A DNA stretch of 37,151 bases from Bacteroidales bacterium (GTDB taxonomy: Bacteria > Bacteroidota > Bacteroidia > Bacteroidales > UBA932), in the NCBI GenBank assembly GCA_012515395.1, contig JAAYYL010000173.1, positions 1-37,151 of the forward strand. The letters are read 5' to 3'. Within the stretch, counting starts at the first letter, position 1, and each line of letters starts with the position of its first letter. The translations under genes were made by a program, and so were the position numbers. The notes under the pieces were generated by a model. The model worked only from the letters and a program-made list of their open reading frames with translations. It was not told the DNA's origin and searched no databases. Shown in pieces: positions 28,286 to 37,151 of this stretch.

Positions 28286-28352
28286 TGTAAAAAAGATTTC
28301 GCATCTTTTTTGTGTACGTTTTTAGTTCAAAAAACCATTCATTATTTATCCT
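28255..28352 (-). ncRNA. candidate ~100-nt small RNA or attenuated leader upstream of the LytS/LytTR genes
   Basis: Minus strand CTTG (28389..28386), 20-nt spacer, TATCTTTG (28365..28358), hairpin AAAAAAGAT/ATCTTTTTT (28289-28297/28303-28311), then the terminator at 28285..28255. Confidence 0.45.
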
Positions 28353-28357
28353 ATTGG

Positions 28358-28389
28358 CAAAGATAAAACCCCTAAACCAATATTACAAG
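28358..28389 (-). promoter_or_regulatory. Bacteroidota-type promoter CTTG-N20-TATCTTTG
   Basis: Matches the TTTG/TAnnTTTG architecture with one mismatch in the -33 box and 20-nt spacing. Confidence 0.55.
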
Positions 28390-28467
28390 GAGAATTTATC
28401 CGGATACGGGTTTTATCTACAGAACCCGCATTTTTATCAACGAACGGCTTTTTTTCTTCAACATAAT

Positions 28468-31401
28468 TTAATACCCGAATATTTCTTCAGCAGTTAATCT
28501 CACAACTTTGCCGTAGCCTGAAAGGTATTCCAGGTCTAATGCCTTGATATCACTTAAAATACAATAATCAGTAGGCCTGTCTTTGATCCATTCCCTCTGA
28601 AAGGCAACAATATCTTCAAGTGTCAGATTTTGAACATCTTCAAAGACAACTTTCCTCATATCCTGCCACATATTCTTTTCTTTGGCCTGACGGTAAAAGC
28701 TCAGAAGACTTCTGCCTGTGATTCTTTCAGTCCTGAGCGTAGAGATCAATCCTTCCTTGGCAAGTGAAAACGATTTTTCAGATTCAGGCATGTTGTTAAT
28801 GATCTCTTCAAAAGCTTCCATCGCTTCCACCATCTTGTCATTCTGGGTAGCTATGAAGCTACTGAAAACATAAGGAAATCCTTCCATATTCAGGGCCGGT
28901 TCGCTAAAACGAGCACTTGCGCTGTAAGCCAATCCCCGGGCTTCACGCATTTCCTGGAAAACAATGGCATTCATGGAAGATCCGAAATATTCGTTATACA
29001 TACGTGCCTTTGCATACGGGACATTGTCATATGTTTCGTTTTCCCTTGCTGAATAAGAAGCATAATACATCTGATTCGCATCGTACTGTGCCAGGTATAC
29101 GTTGTTTCCGGCATCAATGACGGGTTTGAAATATTCTTTATCCGGAACAGGACGCAGGACTTCTGCCATTGGCCAGGAAGTTTCCAGTAAAGTACCTACC
29201 TGCTCTATGGCAGCAGGACCGTGATAATAAACGTCCGCCTTGTATGACAGAAGATCCTGAACTTTTTTCAAAAGAGAAGCGGGATCAGTACTTTTTAATT
29301 CCCTTTCAGACATAACATTAGTAGCCGGATTCACCGGGCCGTACTGCATATATTGCTGGAGACGCTGGAAATTGGTTCTTTGGTCGGTTTTTGCATCCGC
29401 GCGACTTTTAAGCATATTCCCGGTCAGCGAACGGTACACCTCATTGTCTGATTGGGCACCGGAGATCCATTCAGCCAACAATTCAAGTGCCGGTTGCATG
29501 TTCTCGGCCAATCCGTTTAAAGTAACGGAACATGTATTTTGAGAAACATTGGCAGAGAATGTACAGGCAAGTTGGTAAAACGATTTGCTGATTTCTTCAG
29601 CAGATTTTTCGGACGTACCCAGATAATTCAGGTATTCAACAGCCACCGGCAAGGCTTTGTCAACATTGCTTCCAAGCTCGTATACAATGGATAAAGTAAA
29701 AAGGTCGTTCACTGAATTGGGCACATATACAAGTTCTACGCCTTCCCGTATTGTTTGTTTAGTAAAATCTTTTTCAAAATCTACAAAAACCGGTTCTATG
29801 GGCTCTACATCAGCAGCAAGGATTTCTTGTAAAAAGGCAGAAGATTTGTCCCGATTGGTATGAATGGGCGTAATCGCCGGTTTTTCAATTTTTTTGTATG
29901 TGGTATCAGGTCCCTGACGTTTGTATATCACAGCGTAATTGTCATCCTTAAAATATTGATTGGCAAAAGCCACAAGGTCGTCTTTAGTAACGGCTTTCAA
30001 TCTTTCAATAAAACGAATCTGCTGTTCCCAGGGGATTCCGTTGATAAACGAACTCACAAACATGTTGGCGCGTCCCCTGTTGTTTTCAAGCCTTCGCATC
30101 ATATTTAATTTATAATTATTGACGATGGCTTTGATCAACTCCTGGTCAAAATCTCCCTTACGGATCTTATCCAGGCTTTGCAACATCAGATCTTTTACCT
30201 GCTCCAGGGTTTGACCCTGTTTTGGATTGCCCTGCAATATTAATGTGCTTCTGTCTGCCAGCGTATAAGCAAAAGCTCCGGCCTGCAATACTTTTTGCTG
30301 TTGGTTCAGATCCAGGTCCATGATCCCTGCTTTCCCGTTGCTGAGAACTTCTCCCATAACGGTAAACAAGGCATCTTCAGCAGAAGCAATATGCGGTCCC
30401 TGCCAACCCAGGGTGACATACTCGGATTCCAGACCCCAAACTTCCACTTCAAGAGGACCTTCAACGGGCTTTTCCTGTGTAAGTATACGTTCGGGCAATT
30501 CGGGATTTGGCTCCCAGCAACCAAAATATTCATCAATAACGGCTATCATTTCATCGGGATCAAAATCACCGGATAGACAAATGGCAGTATTATTCGGGAC
30601 ATAGTACGTTTTGTAATAATTCTTTATGTTGGTAATGGAAGGATTCTTCAAATGCTCCTGGGTCCCGATAATGGTTTGTTTTCCGTAAGGATGTGTAGGG
30701 AAAAGTGCGGTGAAAAGTCTTTCTATTACTTTTTCACTGTCCATGGTGGAATACATATTCATTTCTTCGTAAACGGTTTCCAGTTCGGTGTGAAATCCGC
30801 GGATCACATTGTCCGAAAAACGTTCAGACTGAATTTTTGCCCAGTTCCTGATCTGGTTGGAGGGGATGTCTTCAATGTACATAGTCTGGTCATATCCTGT
30901 CCCTGCGTTGGTTCCGGTAGCTCCGATGGCAGACATAAGTTTATCGTATTCATTCGGGATTGAATATTTGGAAGCTTCCAACGATATGCTATCTATACGA
31001 TGGTAGATGGCCTTGCGTTCTTCTTCGTCCCGGGTGGCCCTGTACTCTTCAAACAGCAACTCTATCTGATCCAGAAGAGGTTTTTCCATTTCATAATTCT
31101 GTGTTCCGAACTTTGAAGTTCCCTTGAACATCAGGTGCTCAAAGTAATGAGCCAAGCCCGTTGTTTCCGAAGGATCGTCCTTGCCTCCCACCCTGACGGC
31201 TATGTATGTCTGGATCCTGGGAGTTTCATCATTAACTGTCATATATACTTTAAGACCATTATCAAGGGTATATATGCGTGCATTCAACGGATCCCCTTCT
31301 ACGGTCTGGTATGTATAACGGGGTCCGCAAGAAAATAAGACGCCTATGGCGCCTAGTGTCAAAACGGCAGTAGTAAATTTGTGTAAGAGTGACATAATCA
31401 T
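28468..31401 (-). CDS. M16 family zinc peptidase, two-domain, lipoprotein
   Basis: HxxEH in TTGLAHYFEHLMFKGTSKFGT; lipobox LTLGAIGVLFSC; second inactive M16 half. ATG 31401 (or 31395) preferred over 31479. Confidence 0.92.
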   Translation of the reverse strand: MIMSLLHKFTTAVLTLGAIGVLFSCGPRYTYQTVEGDPLNARIYTLDNGLKVYMTVNDETPRIQTYIAVRVGGKDDPSETTGLAHYFEHLMFKGTSKFGTQNYEMEKPLLDQIELLFEEYRATRDEEERKAIYHRIDSISLEASKYSIPNEYDKLMSAIGATGTNAGTGYDQTMYIEDIPSNQIRNWAKIQSERFSDNVIRGFHTELETVYEEMNMYSTMDSEKVIERLFTALFPTHPYGKQTIIGTQEHLKNPSITNIKNYYKTYYVPNNTAICLSGDFDPDEMIAVIDEYFGCWEPNPELPERILTQEKPVEGPLEVEVWGLESEYVTLGWQGPHIASAEDALFTVMGEVLSNGKAGIMDLDLNQQQKVLQAGAFAYTLADRSTLILQGNPKQGQTLEQVKDLMLQSLDKIRKGDFDQELIKAIVNNYKLNMMRRLENNRGRANMFVSSFINGIPWEQQIRFIERLKAVTKDDLVAFANQYFKDDNYAVIYKRQGPDTTYKKIEKPAITPIHTNRDKSSAFLQEILAADVEPIEPVFVDFEKDFTKQTIREGVELVYVPNSVNDLFTLSIVYELGSNVDKALPVAVEYLNYLGTSEKSAEEISKSFYQLACTFSANVSQNTCSVTLNGLAENMQPALELLAEWISGAQSDNEVYRSLTGNMLKSRADAKTDQRTNFQRLQQYMQYGPVNPATNVMSERELKSTDPASLLKKVQDLLSYKADVYYHGPAAIEQVGTLLETSWPMAEVLRPVPDKEYFKPVIDAGNNVYLAQYDANQMYYASYSARENETYDNVPYAKARMYNEYFGSSMNAIVFQEMREARGLAYSASARFSEPALNMEGFPYVFSSFIATQNDKMVEAMEAFEEIINNMPESEKSFSLAKEGLISTLRTERITGRSLLSFYRQAKEKNMWQDMRKVVFEDVQNLTLEDIVAFQREWIKDRPTDYCILSDIKALDLEYLSGYGKVVRLTAEEIFGY

Positions 31402-31414
31402 TTGGTTATTTATA

Positions 31415-31422
31415 CAAATGTA
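31415..31422 (-). promoter_or_regulatory. -7 box TACATTTG for the M16 peptidase gene
   Basis: CAAATGTA on + strand, 13 nt before ATG 31401. Confidence 0.45.
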
Positions 31423-31477
31423 CAAATATTTGTGCTCGGCATTGTATTTGCTGTAAAAATCAAAAAAAAACAAAAAC

Positions 31478-32170
31478 ATGGAACCTGCTTCAACAGTGTC
31501 TTACTACTGGATCATTTTCATAGGAACCGTTTTGCTCAGCTGGATAGTCCAGTCGCTGCTCCGGTCAAAATTCAGAAAGTATTCCAAAATACGGGTCACC
31601 TCCGGATTAACCGGAGCGGAAGTCGCCCGGAAAATGCTGCATGACAATAATATTAATGATGTACAGGTCACCTCAACCAGGGGGAGGCTGACAGACCATT
31701 ACAATCCGGCCACCAGGACAGTAAACCTGAGCGAAGGTGTATACGGCAGTAACAGCATTATGGCGGCCGCCGTTGCAGCTCATGAATGCGGTCACGCGTT
31801 ACAGCATGCACGCGGCTATGTTCCTCTGAAAATGAGATCCACACTGGTTCCCGTGGTTAGCTTTGCCTCACAATGGGTCATATGGGTAATCCTGGCAGGC
31901 ATGCTGCTCATAAAAACATTCCCCCAACTGATGCTTTTCGGGATCATTTTGTTCGGGCTGACCACACTATTCAGCGTCATCACGCTTCCGGTTGAAATCA
32001 ATGCAAGCCGTCGCGCACTTGCCTGGCTTAACGAAAGCGGGATCACCAATTATGAAACGTATCCCATGGCAAAAGACGCACTCCGCTCTGCAGCATATAC
32101 ATATATTGTTGCCGCATTAAGCTCCCTAGCCACTTTATTCTATTATATCACCCTCTTTTCCAGACGTTGA
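31478..32170 (+). CDS. YugP-like neutral zinc metallopeptidase, membrane
   Basis: AAVAAHECGHALQHARGY (HExxH), YNPATRTVNLSEGVYGSNSI, TM segments, CDS ends LATLFYYITLFSRR. Confidence 0.92.
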   Translation: MEPASTVSYYWIIFIGTVLLSWIVQSLLRSKFRKYSKIRVTSGLTGAEVARKMLHDNNINDVQVTSTRGRLTDHYNPATRTVNLSEGVYGSNSIMAAAVAAHECGHALQHARGYVPLKMRSTLVPVVSFASQWVIWVILAGMLLIKTFPQLMLFGIILFGLTTLFSVITLPVEINASRRALAWLNESGITNYETYPMAKDALRSAAYTYIVAALSSLATLFYYITLFSRR

Positions 32171-32194
32171 GCACCCGGCACTTCCCGTTTTTTG

Positions 32195-32202
32195 TATATT
32201 TG
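32195..32202 (+). promoter_or_regulatory. -7 box TATATTTG for kdgK-eda
   Basis: TATATTTG 22 nt upstream of ATG 32225. Confidence 0.5.
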
Positions 32203-32224
32203 CACTGATATACAACACAAAAAC

Positions 32225-33259
32225 ATGGGAAAAGTTGTCACATTTGGAGAAATCATGTTGCGACTTGCCGTCCCGGGCCATTTGCGGCTGGGACAATCCG
32301 GGGAATTTTCCGCAACGTTCGGAGGTGGCGAAGCCAACGTCGCCGTATCCCTGGCCAATTTCGGAATACCTGCTTCTTTTATTACCCGGCTGCCCGACAA
32401 CGATCTGGCACTTTGGTGTCTGAAAGATTTAAAATCACACGGAGTCGATACCTGCGCCATCATTCGAGGCGGAAATCGCATGGGTCTGTATTATCTGGAA
32501 ACCGGAGCAGTTGCCAGGGCTTCCAAAGTAATCTACGACAGAGCCCATTCATCTTTTTCTGAAATACTTCCCCAAATGATATGCTGGGAAGAGGCTCTTA
32601 AGGACGCCACGTGGTTTCACTGGACGGGAATAACTCCGGCCGTCAGCCGGAATGCCGCCCAAACATGTCTGGAGGCTGTAAAAACGGCAAACAGGATGGG
32701 CATCACTGTTTCCTGTGACCTGAATTACAGAAAAAACCTTTGGAAATACGGGGTGCCTGCCTCCGAAATCATGCCCGAATTGGTATCGGGATGCGATATC
32801 ATTATTGGAAACGAAGAAGATGCCGAGAAGGTTTTTGGAATCAAACCGCAAGGGTTCAAAGCCAGCGAAGGAAAAACTGATGCAGCCGCTTTTCACCCGG
32901 TTTGTGAATCACTTATGAAAAAATTTCCGCGTGCAAAGAAAGTGGCCATAACCTTAAGAGGGTCACTGAGTGCCAGTCACAACACCTGGTCAGCGATCCT
33001 TTGGGACGGAAAAAAAATGCATACGGCCCCTTTTTACGATATTACACATATTGTAGACCGGGTAGGTTCAGGCGATTCCTTTGCCGCAGGATTGATTTAC
33101 GGATTAATCACATACCCGGGTAATGACAGCCGGGCATTGGATTTTGCAACGGCCGCGTCTTGCCTTAAACATACCGTATACGGAGATTTTAACAGGGTAA
33201 ATGTTCAGGAAGTAGAAACGTTAATGGCCGGAGATGCATCCGGCAGGGTAAACAGATAA
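32225..33259 (+). CDS. kdgK: 2-dehydro-3-deoxygluconokinase (PfkB family)
   Basis: VVTFGEIMLRLAVPGHLRLGQSGEFSATFGGGEANVAVSLANFG and DRVGSGDSFAAGLIYGL. ATG 32225 preferred over TTG 32192. Confidence 0.87.
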   Translation: MGKVVTFGEIMLRLAVPGHLRLGQSGEFSATFGGGEANVAVSLANFGIPASFITRLPDNDLALWCLKDLKSHGVDTCAIIRGGNRMGLYYLETGAVARASKVIYDRAHSSFSEILPQMICWEEALKDATWFHWTGITPAVSRNAAQTCLEAVKTANRMGITVSCDLNYRKNLWKYGVPASEIMPELVSGCDIIIGNEEDAEKVFGIKPQGFKASEGKTDAAAFHPVCESLMKKFPRAKKVAITLRGSLSASHNTWSAILWDGKKMHTAPFYDITHIVDRVGSGDSFAAGLIYGLITYPGNDSRALDFATAASCLKHTVYGDFNRVNVQEVETLMAGDASGRVNR

Positions 33260-33269
33260 TATCATTGTT

Positions 33270-33947
33270 ATGGCAAGGTTTTCAAAATGGGATGTTACGG
33301 ATGCCATCAGAGAAACAGGCTTGGTTCCTGTTTTCTACCATCCGCAGAAAGAAACGGCAGAAAATGCAGTCAAGGCCTGCTACCGGGCAGGTGTACGCAT
33401 TTTTGAATTTACAAACCGGGGAGACTTTGCCCACGAGGTATTTGAGCATCTGGAACGGTTTATGGAACAGGAATGTCCCGGAATGATCCTGGGAGCAGGG
33501 TCCGTAACCGATCCGGCTACGGCAGCTCTTTTTGTTCAAATGGGAGCAGCTTTTATTGTAGGCCCGAATTTTAATCCCGAAGTTGCCCGGTTGTGTAACC
33601 GCCGGCTGATCCCCTACATCCCGGGATGTGCCACGGCGACCGAAGTCGGAAATGCCCAGGAAGCCGGGTGCGAAATATGTAAGATCTTTCCTGCCTCCGA
33701 GATCGGGGGACCGTCATTCATTAAAAGTCTGAAAGCACCCATGCCACGCAGTTTGTTCCTGGTTACCGGAGGTGTGGAACCCCGGGAAGAAAATCTAAGG
33801 GAATGGTTCAAGGCCGGAGCCACCTGTGTTGGGATGGGCTCGGCACTCTTTACAAAAGAACTTCTGATTGCCAACGACTGGTCCGGTATTACACGTTTGT
33901 GTAAGATATCCCTGGAGGCCATAGCCGGGATCAGATCTACAATATGA
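33270..33947 (+). CDS. eda: KDPG/KHG aldolase
   Basis: GLVPVFYHP, GVRIFEFTNRGDFAHEVF, LGAGSVTDPATAALFVQMGAAFIVGPNFNPEVA, KIFPASEIGGPSFIKSLKAPMP. Confidence 0.9.
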   Translation: MARFSKWDVTDAIRETGLVPVFYHPQKETAENAVKACYRAGVRIFEFTNRGDFAHEVFEHLERFMEQECPGMILGAGSVTDPATAALFVQMGAAFIVGPNFNPEVARLCNRRLIPYIPGCATATEVGNAQEAGCEICKIFPASEIGGPSFIKSLKAPMPRSLFLVTGGVEPREENLREWFKAGATCVGMGSALFTKELLIANDWSGITRLCKISLEAIAGIRSTI

Positions 33948-35376
33948 TCTTTCTGTAACGGGGAACGAGCGTTTTCATGATCACCCATCCTCCCAGGTAA
34001 GCCACCGAGCAGATACAGAACACAATAAAATACCCGGCTGCCTCCCCCTGGAATCCCATAAAGGTCATCTGCGTATTGGCGGCATGATCAAATAAAACAC
34101 CCGAAAAACGATTGATCACATAAGAAGATATCATCCCGGCCGTAGTTCCTATACCCGTTATGGTGGCTATGGTACTTTTCGGGAACATATCTCCTATGGT
34201 TGAATACAGGTTGGCTGACCAGGCCTGATGCGCCGCTCCGGCAATGCCAATGATAATTACAGGAATCCAGTAGGATACACTGCCCAGCGGTTGCGCAAAC
34301 ATGGTCAGTAAAGGAAAAAAGGCAAAAATCAGCATGGCCCGCATTCTTCCGGCATAAGGATCCATCTTCTTTTTATCTACAAAATATGTAGGCAGCCAGC
34401 CTCCTATGATCGCAAGCAGGGTTATGGCATAAAGCACGAAGATCAGCAATTGGGCGGTGGGATTGTTTGAAGGCAGATCGTACACCGAACTCAGGTAGGC
34501 CGGTGTCCAGAAAAGAAAGAACCACCAGACCCCGTCGGTCATGAACTTGCCCAGGGCAAAAGCCCAGGTTTGCCTGAAGGTCAGACATTTCCAGAAAGAT
34601 ATCCTGGTTTGTGAAACCGGGAGTTTATCGTCTGCAGATACGTCTTCTCCGTCTTGCTGAATATACATAAGTTCAGCCCGGTTTACTTTGGGGTGAACCT
34701 CGGGTTTTTTATATATGAAGATCCAGAAACCCATCCAGATAAAGCCTAAAGCCCCAATGATCAAAAAAGCCGCTTCCCATCCCCAGCGGGTAGCGATCAG
34801 GGGAACGGTAACGGGAGCGACCAAGGCCCCTACCGTAGCGCCCGCATTGAAAATACTGGTGGCAAAGCCCCTGTCTTTTTTAGGAAAATATTCAGCCGTT
34901 GCTTTCACTGCCGCCGGGAAATTTCCCGCTTCCCCCAGGGCCAGAATGCTTCGGGCAAAAATGAAAAGTGACACACTTACTGTCGTTATCCTGGCCACCA
35001 TATCCACACCCTGTGCCATGCGTAATGCGCCGGCACTGTCCAACCCCACGACGGCTTCCGTGATAACACCGCACAAAGCATGCAGGCAGGCACCCACGGA
35101 CCATATCCCTATAGCCCACAAATACCCCTTTTTTGTGTCTATGCGATCTATGATCCTTCCTGCAAACAAAACGCCTATAGCATACATGATAGAAAAGATA
35201 CCCGTGATCTTTCCGTAATGCACATTGGTCCAGTGAAATTCAGGGGCAATAAAATCCATCCAGGTAAGGGACAACACCTGGCGATCCATATAATTGACGG
35301 TAGTGGCAAAAAACAACATCATACAAACGGTCCACCTGTATCTTGTCGCTTTTTCTCCTGCAGGTTTTATATTCAT
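33937..35376 (-). CDS. MFS transporter, ACS family (hexuronate transporter-like)
   Basis: NYMDRQVLSLTWMDFIAPEF, ILALGEAGNFPAAVKATAEYFPKKDRGFATSIFNAGATVGA typical of ExuT-like MFS. ATG 35376 preferred over TTG 35385. Confidence 0.87.
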   Translation of the reverse strand: MNIKPAGEKATRYRWTVCMMLFFATTVNYMDRQVLSLTWMDFIAPEFHWTNVHYGKITGIFSIMYAIGVLFAGRIIDRIDTKKGYLWAIGIWSVGACLHALCGVITEAVVGLDSAGALRMAQGVDMVARITTVSVSLFIFARSILALGEAGNFPAAVKATAEYFPKKDRGFATSIFNAGATVGALVAPVTVPLIATRWGWEAAFLIIGALGFIWMGFWIFIYKKPEVHPKVNRAELMYIQQDGEDVSADDKLPVSQTRISFWKCLTFRQTWAFALGKFMTDGVWWFFLFWTPAYLSSVYDLPSNNPTAQLLIFVLYAITLLAIIGGWLPTYFVDKKKMDPYAGRMRAMLIFAFFPLLTMFAQPLGSVSYWIPVIIIGIAGAAHQAWSANLYSTIGDMFPKSTIATITGIGTTAGMISSYVINRFSGVLFDHAANTQMTFMGFQGEAAGYFIVFCICSVAYLGGWVIMKTLVPRYRKIIL

Positions 35377-35381
35377 GGGAT

Positions 35382-36791
35382 TCAAAATTTAAAATATTCC
35401 AAAGCATTTCGGTAGCATACGGCCTGAACAATCTGTTTGCCAATGAATTCCGTTTCCGAGACAGGAAGCAGGCCCTGTTCAATATCATTACCCAGTATGT
35501 TGCACAATGTTCTGCGAAAATAATCATGCCTGGCATAACTCAGAAAACTCCGGGAATCGGTCAACATCCCTACAAACCGGCTCAGCAATCCCAGAAGGGA
35601 CAATGTATTGAGTTGCTTCTCCATGCCGTCTTTCTGATCCAGGAACCACCAGGCTGCCCCAAACTGGATTTTTCCGGGGATACGGCCGTCCTGGAAATTC
35701 CCGGCCATCGTGGCCACCATTTCATTATCCCCCGGGTTTAAGTTATAAATGATTGTTTTTGCCAATTTGTCACGGCTGTCCAAACCGTCCAGAAAACGTG
35801 ACATATTTCGTGCTACCGTAAAATCGCCAATGGAATCATACCCGGTATCGGGACCGATCCTCCGGAACATACGGGTATTGTTGTTGCGCAGGGCCCCGTA
35901 ATGAAACTGCTGCGTCCAGCCCGTTTCCCAATCCATGATTCCGAACTCGGTGAGCATGGCCGTTTTGAACATGCGAATCTCTTGCACGCCCGGTTCTTTG
36001 CCGCTCATCACTTTCCGGAACACCGTTTCCACCCCGGCAGGGGTGTACTCCTCGGCAAAAAATTCCTCGATCCCGTGATCGGACAAGCGGCATCCGTGCT
36101 CCCCGAAATAAGCGTGACGCACCCGCAAGGCTTCTATGAGCGTGTCAAAAGAACGGATATCAACCCCCGATACTTCGGCCAGCTTTTCCACGTATTTTTT
36201 GTATGCCGCGGGGTCCTCAACAGCCATGGCTTTGTCCGGACGCCATGCGGGAAGGACTTTCACCGCAAATCCGTCAGCAGCTATCTTTCGGTGGTGTTCC
36301 AGGGAATCTGCGGGATCGTCCGTCGTGCACAAGGTTTCCACTCCGAATTTTTTGATCAGCCCCCTGGCACTGAAATCCTTTTCTGCCAAACGTTCATTGC
36401 ATTGCAGGTATATGCGTTCGGCTGATTCTGAATTCAATAGTTCCTTGATTCCGAATGCCGATTTCAATTCCATGTGGGTCCAGTGATACAGCGGATTACG
36501 CATGGTATAAGGAACCGTCTCCGCCCATTTTTCAAATTTTTCCCAATCGGTTGTCTCTGTACCTGTTATAAAACGTTCGTCTATGCCGTTGGCCCGCATG
36601 GCCCTCCATTTGTAATGATCTCCGTTGAGCCAGACACGGGTCATGTTTTCAAATTGACGATCCAGGGCAATCTCGGCGGGATCCAGGTGACAATGGAAAT
36701 CAATTATGGGCAGTTCACGGGCATAATCGTGATAAAGCCGCCGGGCTGTCTTTGTCTGTAAAAGAAAATTTTCGTCGTTAAACTGTTCCAT
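35382..36791 (-). CDS. uxaC: glucuronate isomerase
   Basis: LPIIDFHCHLDPAEIALDRQFENMTRVWLNGDHYKWRAMRANGIDERFITG; RSFLSYARHDYFRRTLCNILG C-terminus. Confidence 0.96.
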   Translation of the reverse strand: MEQFNDENFLLQTKTARRLYHDYARELPIIDFHCHLDPAEIALDRQFENMTRVWLNGDHYKWRAMRANGIDERFITGTETTDWEKFEKWAETVPYTMRNPLYHWTHMELKSAFGIKELLNSESAERIYLQCNERLAEKDFSARGLIKKFGVETLCTTDDPADSLEHHRKIAADGFAVKVLPAWRPDKAMAVEDPAAYKKYVEKLAEVSGVDIRSFDTLIEALRVRHAYFGEHGCRLSDHGIEEFFAEEYTPAGVETVFRKVMSGKEPGVQEIRMFKTAMLTEFGIMDWETGWTQQFHYGALRNNNTRMFRRIGPDTGYDSIGDFTVARNMSRFLDGLDSRDKLAKTIIYNLNPGDNEMVATMAGNFQDGRIPGKIQFGAAWWFLDQKDGMEKQLNTLSLLGLLSRFVGMLTDSRSFLSYARHDYFRRTLCNILGNDIEQGLLPVSETEFIGKQIVQAVCYRNALEYFKF

Positions 36792-36804
36792 GACCGTTCA
36801 ATAA

Positions 36805-37151
36805 TTAAAACCATATGGATTCATGCAGTATCTCCCGAAAACTGTTTGCGGAAACAAAAAGTATGATCCTGACCAGGTGGTAGCCTCCCATCAGAACAGC
36901 CGCCCCGTATGCCAGTTTCATGTTATAAAGCCACCTTATCTGAAAGTTACGACCGCGTATGAGTTCAGCAATCATTACAAATAAAGCGGAGGTGAAAAAC
37001 AACACAAGCAACGGCCCGAACAAATGGTACCTGAAACTTTCCGCAAGATCCCCCCTGTAAAGACTGACCATGGATTTCACCATGCCGCAACCCGGACAAG
37101 GCAGTCCTGTCAGCATTTTGAACGGACAAAACGACTGGCTTTCCTGCAAAT
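36805..37151 (-). CDS. DUF2752 membrane protein, likely truncated at its N-terminus by the window edge
   Basis: CPFKMLTGLPCPGCGMVKSMVSLYRGD motif plus two TM segments; the listed start is a TTG at the window boundary. Confidence 0.82.
   Translation of the reverse strand, partial: LQESQSFCPFKMLTGLPCPGCGMVKSMVSLYRGDLAESFRYHLFGPLLVLFFTSALFVMIAELIRGRNFQIRWLYNMKLAYGAAVLMGGYHLVRIILFVSANSFREILHESIWF

Noticed and set aside
28407-28428. Hairpin CGGGTT...AACCCG downstream of the M16 stop
   Set aside because: Six-bp stem with a 10-nt loop and no T-tract on the minus strand; too weak to call a terminator.
28312-28497. 61-aa + strand ORF (MYVFSSKNHSLF...) in the intergenic region
   Set aside because: No + strand promoter or homology seen; overlaps the candidate minus-strand promoter and the M16 3' end.
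31441-31470. TGTATTTG as -7 box for the zinc peptidase gene
   Set aside because: Mismatch at the conserved A and no -33 element at the right distance; not strong enough to list.
1-37151. Searched by eye for CRISPR arrays, IS elements, tRNA genes, rRNA and integrase-like genes
   Set aside because: None recognised; the only structural RNA clearly present is tmRNA. Without tools, weak tRNA or short repeat signals could have been missed.

Overview
This 37.2 kb window looks like ordinary Bacteroidota (Bacteroidales-like) chromosome. It is densely packed with core genes. In order it carries: partial yccF, recG, a small lipoprotein, yicC, glnS, rng, HU plus a 29-aa COX24/AURKAIP1-like ORF missing from the ORF track, mutY, an Omp85-like protein, lon, ung, coaD, a double thioredoxin-fold protein, a UbiD-family decarboxylase, lnt, a LysE-type exporter, tmRNA (ssrA), a repeat-bearing lipoprotein, an AddB-like Fe-S nuclease, a 7TM-HD phosphohydrolase, menA, a LytTR regulator with its LytS-type kinase, an M16 peptidase, a zinc peptidase, and a hexuronate module (kdgK, eda, exuT-like MFS, uxaC), ending in a DUF2752 protein. 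I found no CRISPR array, insertion sequence, prophage or recognisable defence system, and I cannot claim a new multi-gene system. The best leads are: (1) a promoter-hairpin-terminator unit of about 100 nt just upstream of the LytS/LytTR genes, either an sRNA or an attenuator; (2) Bacteroidota -7 boxes (TAnnTTTG) placed only 4-6 nt before the start codon of several genes, suggesting leaderless mRNAs, two of them in tightly overlapping divergent pairs; (3) almost every convergent gene pair overlapping at its 3' end; (4) a tmRNA with tag GNNNYALAA. Product calls come from motif recognition in the supplied translations; no database search was run.
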